A stretch of 64,000 nucleotides of DNA from Escarpia spicata (GCA_963995525.1 OZ023211.1:53269481-53333480), one strand, 5' to 3'; shown: positions 1 through 11,443, numbered from the stretch's first letter. Notes: a model not told the origin generated them from the sequence alone. Numbers and translations are program-made.

Positions 1-500
1 CTAACGTTGCACTCAGTGAATTGTGAAACGATTTAGATAACATAGCTCTCGGAAATACAATTAACTTAGCTATATGGCATGCTCTATGGTCCTAATTCGT
101 TACTGTATGCCTACACATACAAACACCAGTAGTCAAACCCTTTTACATAAATAGTCTGTAAAGTCTAAAGTAAGCGTGACATACATCATACCCCGTAGTT
201 AATTGTCTGCAGCTGTTTGTGTGAACCAAGACTGTAGTAGGCGTAACGCTGTGTGACAAAATACGCTACGTAGATCATGCCGTATTTAGGTAACCCTAGG
301 AATTTCCAGTTTATGTGAACTTCCGTGTCGCTAAACTAGTCAGAAGACGCATGACTCACAGTAGACGTCACTGAATATAGTAGTATTGACTTGCACCGAC
401 CGGAATACTGTTTGTGTTTCTGGTTATCTGACCGATCCCGTTAAGTGTAACCGACCCTAGAAGTTCTTACGATATAACAAGGAAACTTGTTGTTATATAC

Positions 501-530
501 TACCTACCTACCTACCTACCTACCTACCTG
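501..530. repeat. TACC tetranucleotide microsatellite
   Basis: About seven TACC units in tandem. The matching array in the direct copy near 39018-39043 is one or so units shorter, which is ordinary slippage after duplication. Confidence 0.9.
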
Positions 531-2523
531 GTTGCAGCAGTGCTGGCTCGTACGGCATCACATATTTTCCTCTCCTGTACAACTATGATAGGATAGATAT
601 ATTTCATGTACAATTTAATAGCTTATTTCGTTTTTTACAGGTTTACCATCCGAAATAATTACTGAATACCTATGTATAAATTATTAATAACAAGGACACG
701 TGTTTGTGGAGGTGTGGGGTGGTCAGCAGTAGAGGCTCTGTGGACAGCACCACAAATTTGCAATCCCCTTTTAATTTTTATTTCAGCGCATACCTTCGTA
801 CGGCACACCGTATGTTTTTTAAAATGCAGCATCGTCCCACTCTGATTCAGATGAACACCATCGTGTCGCAAATACTTTTTCATCCTGTAGCGAACCCTCT
901 GTGATTACATATATAAATATTATCGAAACTGATCGCCAAACCCGGTTAGTATCCTCGGCCTTGTCCAATTGGTCATTGTTTAATGTAACGGCTGAATGCA
1001 TCCCCTGTGCCACGACTGGATAATCACGCATTCTCGTCTCCGTTGTAGACCAATAGTCGTTATTTGGACGTACCATTAATCATACATGTTCTTTTTTAGA
1101 TTAAATTTACACTTACGCCAGGGTAATATAGTCTTCGTTCATTTTCTAAATCCTTAACAGAGGATACTTGAGCCCAGTACACCCATTTTCTTAAAATACC
1201 TACTTACCTACTTACCTACCTACCTATCATAACATTTGACAGCATGTAACTGTAAACACTCACATATTCTACACGGCAAATTTTCGGATTGTTAATCATG
1301 CCGTATTTTCATCTAGACAACGCAACTATACAGTCAACACTGCAATTGCCCAATTGAGAGCTGCTCCCTGAACAATTATTGCTTTGTTGCCCAAAGACAG
1401 ATGCTCTCGTAGACTGACGCCTCTCATAGTTCCCCCCCCCCCCCGCAGCATTGTCTGACAGTCGGGCCACTCACTACTTACCCCAACAGGGTATAAATTA
1501 AAATTGTAATTTATACGTTTCTTTATTTAAATGTGAAACTCACTAAGTAACAGTTAGCACATTTCAGTAATGCGAAGTCTACTGTTACGCCCGATACCAA
1601 GGTACCAAGTTAGTTTAAAACCCCTAAAGAAATGGAGCTAAATGAAAGGTATTGTCTCACATGGTATTTCGAAGATACATTTGTATATGAGCACCAGGTG
1701 TACAACTATATACAACAACGAAAGAGTAAGCAACAATTCATGTTATTATTGTTTTAGTTATATAAACAAACATATTTTATTGGATTCATAGTTTACATTT
1801 AAATACAGTAAACAATGCAGCACATTAGGAGACAATCACTAACATAATACGATGACGTTACTACAGCTACAGCACTGGCGCCAAAATGAACTTAATAATG
1901 AGTGGGTTGAGCCGGAGCTTTCGCGGTGACGTTCACAATTTGTGAAACTCACCCAACCACCAACTACATCACCTTGAGACTGACCAAAAAGCTCCTACTG
2001 CAATCCCCTTCATTTTGGACAACAAATCTCCAACTTCACCTGCCTGAAGGCTCTCCAAAAACCTTCAGTTCACACCTCCTGCCGAAATATTAGGGGGCTA
2101 ACCCGCTAACCACCAACCCCCCACCCCTGTCACGGATTAGCGAGGTCTCCGTACACTAGATGGCTCAGTCTAGTAGGGTTCTTATATATTAAGGTCAACA
2201 CATATGAGAAAGAACGGTTATCGTGAACAAGCAACAAAGAACGAGGACATTTTTTGAAATTTTATTTAAAAATATATTCCTTTTGGTAAAAATCTCGATT
2301 AACAAAATAAACAGTATAAAGAAATCCCTTAACCAAATCTTAATAGAACATAATAAACAGTAACACTGAATCTTTCGGTTATCAAATTCCACTTCCTTTC
2401 TAAGGTGGATTATACAGCTACACGACCATACACTAGTCGCCAAGTGTTATCTAAGAATAACTCCCATAATATAAATACACAGTATAAGCTAGTCCTCGCG
2501 GACTCTCATTTCAGTAATCTGTT

Positions 2524-2527
<4 letters not shown>

Positions 2528-2571
<44 letters not shown>
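2528..2571. repeat. TA dinucleotide microsatellite
   Basis: Alternating TA for about 44 bases. The matching array in the direct copy (41038-41075) is shorter and ends in TG units. Confidence 0.95.
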
Positions 2572-2573
<2 letters not shown>

Positions 2574-2715
2574 AATGTGAATACTTCAAGGGTAACAATA
2601 CCTCACTTTAAAACCACAGATAACTACCAATCATAATACAGCAAATAATCGATACATTCAATCAGAAAATAGACATTTATACTGGGCTAGTCCCATCTCG
2701 AATACATACGAACGT

Positions 2716-3420
2716 TTGTTGAAGTCAACACGCCAAGCTCAGAACACAATTAGAACGGTGTATTTCGGCCGCACGAGTGATGATGCCGGGCACTTGACTA
2801 TTGCCGTCGTACGCCGCGAATTCTCGAGTCGCGTCCGTTCAATGATCGCACGGTCGCAAACGATTGCGATGTCAGTTGAATACGTTCAACTGAAAGACGA
2901 AGCCGGGCAGTAGACGCTTACCGCCGGCCGCTACGAATTCGATCGAGAGGTCTTGCCATGTCGCAAACGATCGATAAGTCGGATGAACGGGTTCGCGCGA
3001 ATGACGACGCCTGGCAGTACACGTTTACCGCCGGCCGCTGCGAGTCGCATTCGGTCAATCTTTCTGATGTTGTGGCTGTGAGACCGCTGTTCGAGGATGG
3101 CCCGTGCTGGTGAGCGCGTCGCGATTATCGCTCATCGACGCAAATACGTTGGGGCCAACCGGAACGTTGTTTCAATATACCGCTGACGTGGCGGCATGGC
3201 TTCTTCGAAGCTCGATCGTACAGTCACTCTGGACACTGAATATTACACACACACAAAAGCTTGGGAACGTAACCCACGTTAACGATTCCCACCACGCTTT
3301 ACGACTTGACTTGCCATTCTCTTGGCAGCAGGGCAACCTGTCTCGTTCAACCCTGGATCTGTCCCAGTCCTTCGCCAGCGCCCAGATGGCAAAATACGTA
3401 CAACAGACGTTTATATAAGC
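2716..3420 (+). other. CpG-rich block with degenerate ~110-bp tandem units, function unknown
   Basis: Rich in CpG inside an otherwise AT-rich intron. Three related units can be aligned on a GA(T/C)GA..GCC(G/T)GGCA core starting at 2779, 2896 and 3003 (spacings 117 and 107). The last two also share a start like TCGCAAACGAT and a later ACCGCCGGCCGCT. The third unit carries an ATG at 2959 with a 51-codon frame to a stop near 3114. In the direct copy (41226-41930) the two changes I noticed in that frame are silent. No family recognised; it could be a dead coding relic, a CpG-rich regulatory block or part of an element. Confidence 0.4.
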
Positions 3421-4364
3421 GGACCTAATTACACATCATATGACAGGTTTCCATCATTTCTATTGGCTAATGCAATATACAATTCAAACTAAGCATTTGT
3501 GGAACACCCTCTAAGATTACAGTGAAACCACCTGCTGGCCTAGAAACGCTAGCAACAGAATACCACGCCCCACTGAGCGCATCTGCAACCGAGCTACCGT
3601 AATTACGTAACCAAGGCGGTTGGTCAACAATATGTCTTTCTACTGGATTGACCTTCCTCATTTCCCAAATTAAACCTCAGGAAAGTAGATTTAACCATCC
3701 AGAAATAGCCGAAATGCTACAACCCCCCCCCCAAATACCGAAGGCTCCACCCCACAAGCCGGTTCCGACGCCTACGTACAACATAGCTAGACACAATTGA
3801 CATTATGTGATTTAGTATGAAAAGTTATTACAAATAATAACATTACACTACCAATGTGGTGTTGATATGGTTTTTTAAGTTTTCAATCAAATTGTACAGC
3901 AACCGAGACAGGCACATTGATTCAAAAACAATTTCTATAACAAACTGACCTACATGTCCCACAAATAAGTGAGATAAATTAGTTGTAGTGAATAAAATAC
4001 AGACATGTCACAGTAAAATTACCATATGTAATGTTGTGGCTTTCCTCCTTGTTCCCTGCGCCAGTATTCTGTTATTGCATAGTTGTCATCTGTCCCCAGG
4101 CATCATCGGGGGCTTTGTAATTGTGGAGCTTATAGCATTAAACCCTTCTCGTAGAACACGAGTTCTGTTCATTGGCAATGGTGGCAGCGCTTTTACACAC
4201 GGCCAAACGAGCCCGATACACCGGCAGCTCGATATATTAACCGTGAACTCTACGCGTTCAAATATAGGTGTTTATATGCTCGTTTCAGCAGGGCGATAAC
4301 ACGAACTGTTGTTCGTAACAAAACAGCGCGCGATACCGCTACAGTAGCTATGCACAACGAAACC

Positions 4365-5093
4365 ATGGCAGCCACTCACCGAGCATCAAAACAGTGGTTG
4401 CTAACAAAGAACAAGTATGCTACCTCATTCGAAAGCTGGAAACAGAACTTGATCTATGTTTCTCTCTTGATGCAAATTTGGCACATTTCTTGAATGATGA
4501 CGTCACGCGGGGACGAAAGTCGTCCAACAGCCCTACCAGAAGTTTTGTAGATGAAACTATCGCTCTACCCGAGGCAGCATGCCGTACTGCCGCACAAAAA
4601 TGCGTACATCTCGAGCTCATGCTGGGGCAAACGTTCGCAATTTGTCGATCGTGAAGAACTCGACATATCTAGCTGACATTTGGCAAAAGATTCGTCAGCA
4701 CTTTGGGTTTCGATCAACCGGAGCTTATTTCCTTGACTTACCTAACATTCGACAGTAACCAGACGAGCGGCCGGAGGATCTGTTCCAATGGCTTACTGCT
4801 TTCTTCGAGGACAATCTACTCACCGTGGGTTGTGGCGTTACTCATCATGGAGTTGATACAGATGTCGACGAAGAAGTGTCGCTGTCGCTTGAGAACACTA
4901 TTGTTTATCTCTGGTTGCAACTGGTCAACCCCGGCCTTCCGCTACTCGTCAAACAAAGATACGCGGCAGAGCTACGCAACCGATATTTGGCTTCGCCAAA
5001 ACCAGAGATCTCTCAAGCACTGGCGTCCCTTCAGAACGAGCTACGCACCATCGAGGACACTGAGGCTATGTATATCGGGGGTGGCTTTGGCTA
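4365..5093 (+). pseudogene. gag-like capsid pseudogene of the gypsy-like element
   Basis: Starts at an ATG reading MAATHRASKQW. A frameshift near 4460 (one T fewer than the second copy) and others break the frame, so the protein is read in pieces: a 'SFESWKQNL' N-terminal piece, a middle piece with '[18 protein letters not shown]', and an open C-terminal piece (4825-5093) with '[16 protein letters not shown]'. The arrangement just before a zinc finger and protease is that of a retroelement gag. The second copy at 42874 lacks this frameshift but has a TAG at codon 11, so the two copies carry different lesions. Confidence 0.6.
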
Positions 5094-5143
5094 AACCGCA
5101 AACCTGTCTCATCTAATAGACGCTGTAATTCCCTCACAAGACG

Positions 5144-5956
5144 TGTGTTCTGTGCAAAACTGCAGGGCGGATGTCTAGCACTCACAACCTGATTGAATGC
5201 CGCTACTTACCTGATAGTGACAGGAAATCCATGGGCTGGTCAAGACATGTGACCAACGAAGCATGTGATGAAGACGAGATCGAGCTATGTGACGTTGAAA
5301 TGCCTGGGAACGTTACTACGAACTTCTCAGCACATCACGTCCAGTGTGATCTCTCCTCTCGCCGAGTCGATGTAGTACAACCACCCATGTTGTACACATT
5401 CTACCAGCATCACCCTATGGCATTAACCATTGACACTGGTGCTACGACGAACATGATACGTGCGTCCACAGCTCGTTTGTACCGTCTACCGATCACACCA
5501 GCATCCCAGATTGCTCGTCAGGCCGATGGTGTGACCCCTTCGGACGTTATTGGTGAAGCACACTGCAACGTCACCAGGGGTAGCTTGTCGTTTCAACTCG
5601 AAGCACTAGTTGTTAATCAACTTGATGTCGACGTTTTGGCAGGAAATCCCTTCCTTGCTAGCAACGATATAGCTGTCCGCCCATACAAGAAGCAAATTAT
5701 TATTGGCGATGCTGACATTGTCCACTACGCCACAGACCGTTGTAAATCCTGTGTGCCCTCTGCCAGGAATATGCAAGCCTTTCTCCTGTGTAACCCTCGA
5801 AAGACGGTGGTTCTCCCGGGAGATTACCTGGAGCTACTCACACCTCGCGACGTCAAATACTCTATGGGCTCTCGAACCTCGGATGGACAGCCGCTCCAAC
5901 GTGTGGGGCAAGCCAGAGCGGGCACGGCCTTCTCCCCGAGGTATCGTGGACCCTGA
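5144..5956 (+). pseudogene. Zinc finger and aspartic protease region of the gypsy-like element
   Basis: Reads C-V-L-C at 5144-5155, then a spaced H and C before 'RYLPD', giving a C-x2-C-x12-H-x4-C finger of the kind found between gag and protease. The protease catalytic triplet DTG is in 'LTIDTGATTNMI' (about 5429-5464), followed by 'DVDVLAGNPF', the typical C-terminal protease strand. The frame is open from 5171 to 5956. Compared with the second copy it has lost about 80 bases near 5940, which shifts the frame into the linker. Confidence 0.7.
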
Positions 5957-5989
5957 CTTCCGGTCGACTAATGCACCAGCCAGCGTGAA

Positions 5990-7246
5990 CAGCAACGGTA
6001 CCACGTTGCACTTCACCGATGTCTCCATCGATCTTAACAAACGTCTGAGTAAGGAGATGAGAGACAAGTTCAGAGCACTCTACCAGGACTTCGACGACGT
6101 GTTCGATGATACGCCTTCCTTGTACAACGGTGCTAGCGGAAAGTTGCAAGCCTTCGACCCCACAACAAAAAGGAAGACTCCCCCAATATAACAGATCTAC
6201 CCTGAACGAGCCCCAGAATAAAGTCGACGAGCTTGAGGCTGCCGGGGTCATCGCAAAACCTGAGTAGGTCGACGTCCGAATCAAATATCTGAACCCCTCA
6301 TTCCTGGTTCGAAAGTCTCATGGCGGCAATAGGCTTGCCACCTCCTTCGGTAGCGTTGCACAGTATATCATTGATGCCAAGTGTCGACGGTGTCCTCCGC
6401 TATATAGCAAAGTGGAAGTACATCGTTGTCACCGATCTTGTAAAAGCATTCTACCAGATCCCACTTGCTCATGACTCAATGGTCAGGTACCATACAGGCC
6501 AGTCCGCACAAGATCGCCACAATATGTGCTATTGAGCCTCGAGTCACCGTCCAGGGCCTACGTTCCTTCGTGGGTGCTTACAATGTCCCCAGCCTGCATC
6601 TACAAGGTACACCGATCTACTGGATCCTCTTGATCAAGCTACTGCCGGCAGAGAGTCAAAAGAGAAGGTGTTATGGTCTGACGGGCTTTTGAGAGAGTTC
6701 AAGCAGGTCCAGTCAGCCCTGAACACCTGTAAGTCTATCGCAATACCTCAGGCCAGCAACGTGTTATGTATTGTCACAGATGGATCTGTAAAGAACAGAG
6801 GGATTGCAGCGACACTGCACGTTCGCAGAGGCGACAAGTTGTTACTAGCAGGTTTCTTCAACGCAAATTTCGCAAGCATCAGTTCACATGGCTACCTTGC
6901 GAAGTCGAAGCATTTAGCATATGTGCTGCAATCAGACACTTTGCTCCGTTCATCATACAGTCCTCACATCCTACCCAGGTTCTAACCGACAATCGCCCAC
7001 GTGTCCAAGCTTACGAAAAGCTCATGAGTGGCAAATGTTTGTCCATTTCACGAGTCACCACATTTCTCTCAACCGTAAGCCGCTACCGTGCTCACACCAG
7101 ACACAGGGATGGCGCTGTATGCTAACTTATCGTCGGAGTTTGGAAGCCGCCACCCCTGTGAATGCCAGTACTCCAGTTGTCAAGTCTGCAAGTTCATTGT
7201 AAAGATGAAGATGACCAAAATCGGCGATGTCAAAACATATTTAAAG
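5990..7246 (+). pseudogene. Broken RT and RNase H region of the gypsy-like element
   Basis: The linker contains '[16 protein letters not shown]'. The RT start is seen as '[12 protein letters not shown]' (about 6297) and '[15 protein letters not shown]' (about 6425-6468). The sequence then jumps directly to the post-RT '[11 protein letters not shown]' (about 6550-6583), so the segment that should carry the YxDD motif is missing. The RNase H part has 'CIVTDGS' (6772-6792) and, in another frame, 'VLTDNRP'. The same RT deletion is in the copy at 44.9-45.2 kb, so it is older than the duplication. Confidence 0.65.
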
Positions 7247-7289
7247 ACTGTCACCGTAGCCAGTGACGGCGTACTGATCGTCAAAGATA

Positions 7290-8255
7290 GTCAGCTTTTC
7301 CAACATTGTTGTCCCCCATCCTGTTATAAATCAATCACAATACTTTATTGTCCCTTGGGAGGGAAATTTATTTGGAGTGTAGAGCAGCATATTAAGACAA
7401 ATAAAACAAATGTACATGCAATATAAAAAATGTAAAAATAAAAAGAATAAAAGTCATAAAAGTTATATCGGTTAAATAAATAAATAAGTAAAATATGTTA
7501 AATAAGTTAAATAAGTTAAAAAAAAGTTAAATCATCTCACAAATCATCACAGGCTCACTCAGTGTCAGACTTGCAGGGAAGACTGGCAGAGATAGAGGGG
7601 AACGAAGGTCAGTTACTTATTCATTACTCTTATTGACGAGGGAACAAAAGAGTTTCGAGTGCGGTTCAATTTGCAGTGAGGGAGTTGAAAGCGGCGGCCA
7701 GAAGGAAGTAGTTATAGCATGGAAACAGGGGATGTTTGGGGTCTGAGGAGATGTTTGTGCGCACGCACTCACTTGATCAGAGCCGGATAGGTCGACGATA
7801 GCTGTGTCATCGCTGTATATGATGAAATTGACGCTCTCCTGGCTGCTACGACAGCCGTCTGTGTAAAGTGTGAACAGAACAGGGGAGATCACCTATAGCG
7901 CACTACTTGCTTACGCTCAGTAAGAAACTGGTTTACCCACAAGATGATGTGTGGGTTCACATGCATATTTGCAAGTTTACTCATCATGATGTGTGGCTGA
8001 ATGGTGTTGAAAGCCGACGAAAAGTCAATAAAGACTATCCTGGCAAACGACTTGGGCTTTTCCAGGTGAGTATACACACTATGACATACAGTGAGAACTG
8101 CATCATCCACACCTCGATTGTGTTTATACTCAAATTGGAGGGGATCCAGTTGATCCCCAACATGCTGCAGGAGAGGACGAAGTACGAGTCGCTCAAAGCA
8201 CTTCATGACGATTGAGGTAAGCGCCACTGGGCGGTAGTCGTTGAGAACAGATGGC
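7290..8255 (-). mobile_element. LINE 3' part (RT domain) inserted in the retroelement integrase
   Basis: On the minus strand 8227-7889 encodes 'ALTSIVMKCFERLVLRPL' and 'ARIVFIDFSSAFNTI' (RT motif with the first catalytic Asp), and 7892-7617 begins 'MISPVLFTLYTD' and contains 'IIYSDDTAIV', the DD motif in a YSDD form. The 3' side, at the low-coordinate end, is AT-rich with repeated AAATAAGTT-like units (about 7440-7530) and a short 'TTTATTGTCCCTTGGGAGGG' block. Looks like a 5'-truncated CR1/L2/Rex1-type LINE. The flanks are gypsy-like integrase coding sequence on both sides. The same insertion is present at 62.77-63.71 kb. Confidence 0.75.
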
Positions 8256-8261
8256 CTCTTA

Positions 8262-8964
8262 ACTCAGACTCTGCCACTCGTCGAGGAACCAACTCAAACG
8301 CGTGTACAACAGATACTTCTTCACACTAGACATCGATAGGGCTTCAGAAGCAGCATCAGTCGCATGTCACCAGTGTCAAGCCGTCAAGTCTATCCCAACG
8401 TACTTGCACCCACAGTCGTCCACACAAACTCCTGCTGTAGTGGGATCATCCTTCGCTGCAGACGTTATGCGCCGCTATCGCCAGTGCATCATCGTTCTTC
8501 GCGAGACTGTATCTTCATATACTCTGTCATCGCTTATTGACGGTGAACGACATGACCAGCTTCGCGACACCCTTCTCTCCATTTGTGCTAAACTACGAAT
8601 ATTTGGCGACAAGTCGATCACAGTCCGCGTAGACCTAGCTCCAGGATTTGTTACGTTGGTCAACGACCCAGGTTTGGCACAACATGGCATCCAGCTGGAG
8701 GTTAGGCAAATTAAAGACATCAACAAAAACCCAGTAGCCGAACACGCCATTAAAGAGTTGGGCATTGAGCTCTTACAGCTTTCTCCAGATGGTGGTCCCA
8801 TATCAAAGGTTACACTCGCGCTTGACCCAGGGTACTTGAACTCTCGCATTCGCAGAGATGGGTTATTAGCCCGTGAGGTCTGGACACAGAGAGACCAAGT
8901 TACGGCTGAGCAGCTACCGGTCACATATAGGCAACTGATCTTAAACCAACACCCGAGCAGATAA
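8262..8964 (+). pseudogene. Integrase catalytic core of the gypsy-like element
   Basis: After the LINE the element resumes with 'RNQLKRVYNRYFFTLDID' and the second half of an HHCC zinc finger, 'CHQC' (about 8368). The acidic triad of a DDE integrase can be picked out: D in 'VRVDLAPGF' (about 8628), D in 'NDPGL' (about 8665) and E in the 'VAEHAIKELG' stretch (about 8737-8766). The frame is open for 220 codons from 8302 to 8964, the longest intact piece of the element. The first half of the zinc finger has been lost to the LINE insertion, so the enzyme is dead. Confidence 0.7.
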
Positions 8965-8985
8965 AAAAATCATGCACACAGCGCT

Positions 8986-9205
8986 ATGTCAAAAACGCAC
9001 GTACACGACCTACCGCCAGCCATCAGTATCTCCGTTGGCGACCTCGTATACCTCAAAGGTGACAGAGGCAATTGCAGAGCATGTGATCAATACATTGTTA
9101 CACAGCTGCTCAACAGTGAGGGGTGGTGTCGACTTAGAAAGTTCACGAAGTTGCAGTTCCGTAGAAAGACTTACGATGTTCGAGTCTCCGATTGTTACAA
9201 GATAA
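8986..9205 (+). pseudogene. Integrase C-terminal tail of the gypsy-like element
   Basis: A separate frame carries 'ISVGDLVYLKGDRG' and 'LRKFTKLQFRRKTYDV', the small SH3-like/GPY-type tail that follows the integrase core in this group of elements. It is out of frame with the core. Element homology ends near 9205 and an unrelated LINE tail follows, so the 3' LTR is missing or not recognisable. Confidence 0.55.
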
Positions 9206-9229
9206 ATATTTACATGTTAAAGTACATTC

Positions 9230-9560
9230 GTCAACATATTTTATTTTTACATATGAAATGGGAAAAACGTTAATACCATCAATATTACAATTATTATAAA
9301 TAATATATAAATATAATAAGATTGTTGAAAATTCAATGTCAGGTATGTAAAACCCATCAAGTGGAGAAGAAAAACGTTTTAAGTTTCTTTTTAAATTTCA
9401 GAAGTTTGCCGTTGCTACGTATGTTCATAGGCATTTTATTCCACAGAGTGGGGTCAACATAGGCAAATGCTCGGGACAGATGTTAATAGACGTTGCGGCC
9501 CAAAGTGTATAATTTGGGGAAATGAACACGGTATAGCTGAATGACATCAGCAAAACCTGT
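9230..9560 (-). mobile_element. Short LINE 3' fragment
   Basis: On the minus strand between about 9480 and 9365 one reads 'SRAFAYVDPTLWNKMP' followed by a run of Lys and Phe, the typical C-terminal end of a LINE reverse transcriptase ORF. Stop codons lie upstream, so it is a fossil. It is not present on the other side of the inverted copy, where homology stops at the equivalent of 9760. Confidence 0.6.
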
Positions 9561-9884
9561 CACGTATGTGCACTACCTACAACTTGAGATCACATTATGT
9601 CATCAATTGGATCGTTCATATCAAGCTCCAACGGTTCGTGTATTCCAGCAAATCGTAGTCTCGTTTAACAGGCTCTCGCCTCGCTGTGTGACTTCGCCAG
9701 GAAGATAGTCTGGCTCAGAACCGCCTTTTGAGTGCTCACTGCCAATTAGTACGTCTATCCCCCAGAATGTTTATATATTATGTATGTTTTCGATAACGAA
9801 ATGAAATTACGAAATAGTGCCTGAAATAGTATTACAAAATTAAATAAATTTTAAACTAAATGAACACAAACAACAATTTCGAGT

Positions 9885-9965
9885 ACTCTAAGGGATTCGA
9901 ACCGAGGATACTAAAAAATAGTTACTCGACACGCTACACCGTTAGCCACCAAGATCAGTAGGCTT
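9885..9965 (-). mobile_element. tRNA-derived SINE-like block or tRNA pseudogene
   Basis: The minus strand shows a perfect RNA polymerase III B box (GGTTCGAATCC) and an A-box-like TGGCTAACGGT about 45 bases upstream. The arms do not fold into a clean cloverleaf (the anticodon stem is poor), so a functional tRNA is unlikely. The same block is on the + strand at 62509-62590. Confidence 0.5.
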
Positions 9966-10299
9966 TGGTTGTACTTTGGCGAATACATATATTAGTTAGC
10001 AGTCCGACCGTTGCGCGCGACATCGATTGCACTTTCGTTATTTAAATTTGTCCTTTTTGATATTTATATCATGCTTATTCATATTTTATTTTGCATAAGC
10101 AAAGAAAGTCAATACGGAATCGTTGACAGTCACGAGAGCTGTCACCTAGTGAATATGCATATGATTAAAAGGCACTAAACCATGAAAAAAGTTTAATGTC
10201 GGTTTATTTTGTGTGCGACATGTTTCAATATAAGTTTAATGTTGAAAAGTTTTATAGTATAGTATTATCGGATAAAATTGAATCCTTATTTAATTTGTT

Positions 10300-10562
10300 A
10301 CTTCATAGTTGGCCTGAGAGCCAATCATCGTCACCACCCGAATGTGGGGTAAAGCCCCCTACCGGTAAAATTGGCAGTGCGTTAATGTTCCAGGCCGTTG
10401 TGAGAGGCGAAAAAGAGCTGCCACAATCGAGGCTAAGCAAATCGTTGAATATATACGCAGTCGGGTTTTCCAGACATCTGGACGCGAACTTAGTAGTGGC
10501 TCTCTCGGGATGCAATCATAATCAGTTGCTCTGATGTTACTGTTGTTGTTGTTGTTGTTGTT
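10300..10562. repeat. Conserved GC-richer block ending in TTG units, possible non-autonomous element
   Basis: A block of about 230 bases with balanced composition followed by five to six TTG units. It is present in the inverted copy (about 61890-62160) with few changes. No domain recognised. The simple-repeat tail suggests a short retroposed element. Confidence 0.3.
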
Positions 10563-10843
10563 GAACTCAAAACGATATGTATATATATATATATATATTT
10601 AATGTGTGACCTGGTTATAGTGTAGGAACGTTAGATCTTTGACCTAATTACATTTGTTATTTTATTATAAAGATATTTAAAATAAATTGTCATCTCTTTC
10701 AAGCGTACACCATTATACATTCTTGTACAAGGTAATCGCCCTCTTCAAATCAGTCTGGTTTGTTATTGTATGGACCAGATATTTGATAATATCGGCAGCT
10801 ATATACTATGTGTAATAATAATCGTTTTACTCTCACCGCGTAG

Positions 10844-11278
10844 GTGGCTGCATCTACCAAATGTAAGTGCAACACTGATCAGACGACATGCACGCCGCCA
10901 GACGGAGACATCGACTGCAGAAACTGCGGCGTCTACTTCAAGCACGAACAAGACTATTTCTTCCAATGTGTGAAGACATGTCCAGACGGTTACTACGGCA
11001 GCCAGACGCTGTCCGCGTGTGTGCCTTGTTCGAACATTACCGAGCATTGCGTCGCGTGTTCCTACGGAATCGGCGCCCTCCGTTGTAATTATTGCGACTA
11101 TCCGCACACGCTACAGGGCGACGTCTGTGGGAAGGACAACAGTGACAACACGGCCGCGATTGTCCTCATCGTCTTCTTCAGCGTACTTGCTTTTATTTTC
11201 ATACTGGTAATCGCGAGATATTGCTACAAGAGGTACTACCGAGCACCCCCGTCACGGGGCCAGACTCAAATATTGGCG
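10844..11278 (+). CDS. Exon 2: Cys-rich ectodomain and membrane helix
   Basis: 145 codons, phase 0 at both ends. About 95 extracellular residues contain 15 or so cysteines in CxC, CxxC and CxxxC spacings ('TCPDGYYGS' and 'HCVACSY' recall furin-like or growth-factor-receptor Cys-rich repeats, less exactly TNFR repeats). Then comes one hydrophobic helix of about 24 residues beginning '[14 protein letters not shown]' and a basic stop-transfer 'RYCYKRYYR'. Without splicing, translation would run into the intron and stop at 11303-11305 after about nine more residues. Confidence 0.8.
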
Positions 11279-11353
11279 GTAGGTGAATACACTAGAGACG
11301 TATAGTTATATTTAGAACGACCAATATGATTGAGACTTGATGCTGCGCTGTGA

Positions 11354-11404
<51 letters not shown>

Positions 11405-11443
11405 AGTGCGTGCGTGTCTGGTGTGTGTGTGTGATTGTGTATG

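Larger units (their letters stand above)
1..4364. other. Intron-like non-coding DNA left of the first retroelement
   Basis: No supported gene. This stretch matches 38515-42873 almost base for base (offset about 38,510). There the matching sequence starts 96 bases after a signal-peptide exon, so here it is read as the 5' part of receptor intron 1. It contains a TACC tetranucleotide run (501-530), a CTTA/CCTA run (about 1198-1226), a C run near 1433-1444 that is missing from the second copy, a TA array (2528-2571) and a CpG-rich block (2716-3420). The small open frames inside it are conserved only because the whole region was duplicated. Confidence 0.6.
4365..9205 (+). mobile_element. Decayed Ty3/gypsy-like retroelement (gag-PR-RT-RNaseH-INT), LINE inserted
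   Basis: Domains in order: gag capsid-like (4365-5093), CCHC-like zinc finger plus aspartic protease (5144-5956), linker and truncated RT (5990-6600), RNase H (about 6700-7080), integrase (8262-9205). A minus-strand LINE splits the integrase zinc-finger region (about 7290-8255). The frame is broken by many shifts and the RT catalytic centre is deleted. I found no LTRs on either side, so the ends are set by coding homology only. It lies in intron 1 of the receptor gene in the same orientation. A partial second copy is at 42874-45209 and its right end is repeated at 62717-64000. Confidence 0.75.
9561..10843. other. Right part of receptor intron 1
   Basis: No supported gene. From about 9760 rightward it matches the reverse complement of 61608-62709. 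It contains a tRNA-derived SINE-like block (9885-9965), a GC-richer block with a TTG tail (10300-10562) and a short TA run (10577-10599). Confidence 0.6.

Noticed and set aside
659..1076. Small open frames near the left end, repeated near 39.36-39.59 kb
   Set aside because: Conserved only through the segmental duplication; no domain, composition not codon-like, the second copy carries frame changes.
3467..3661. 64-codon minus-strand frame, duplicated at 41977-42171
   Set aside because: Open in both copies, but no recognised motif and changes that are not biased to silent positions.
4014..4364. Possible 5' LTR of the gypsy-like element
   Set aside because: No matching sequence was found after the integrase end at 9205, so an LTR cannot be supported.
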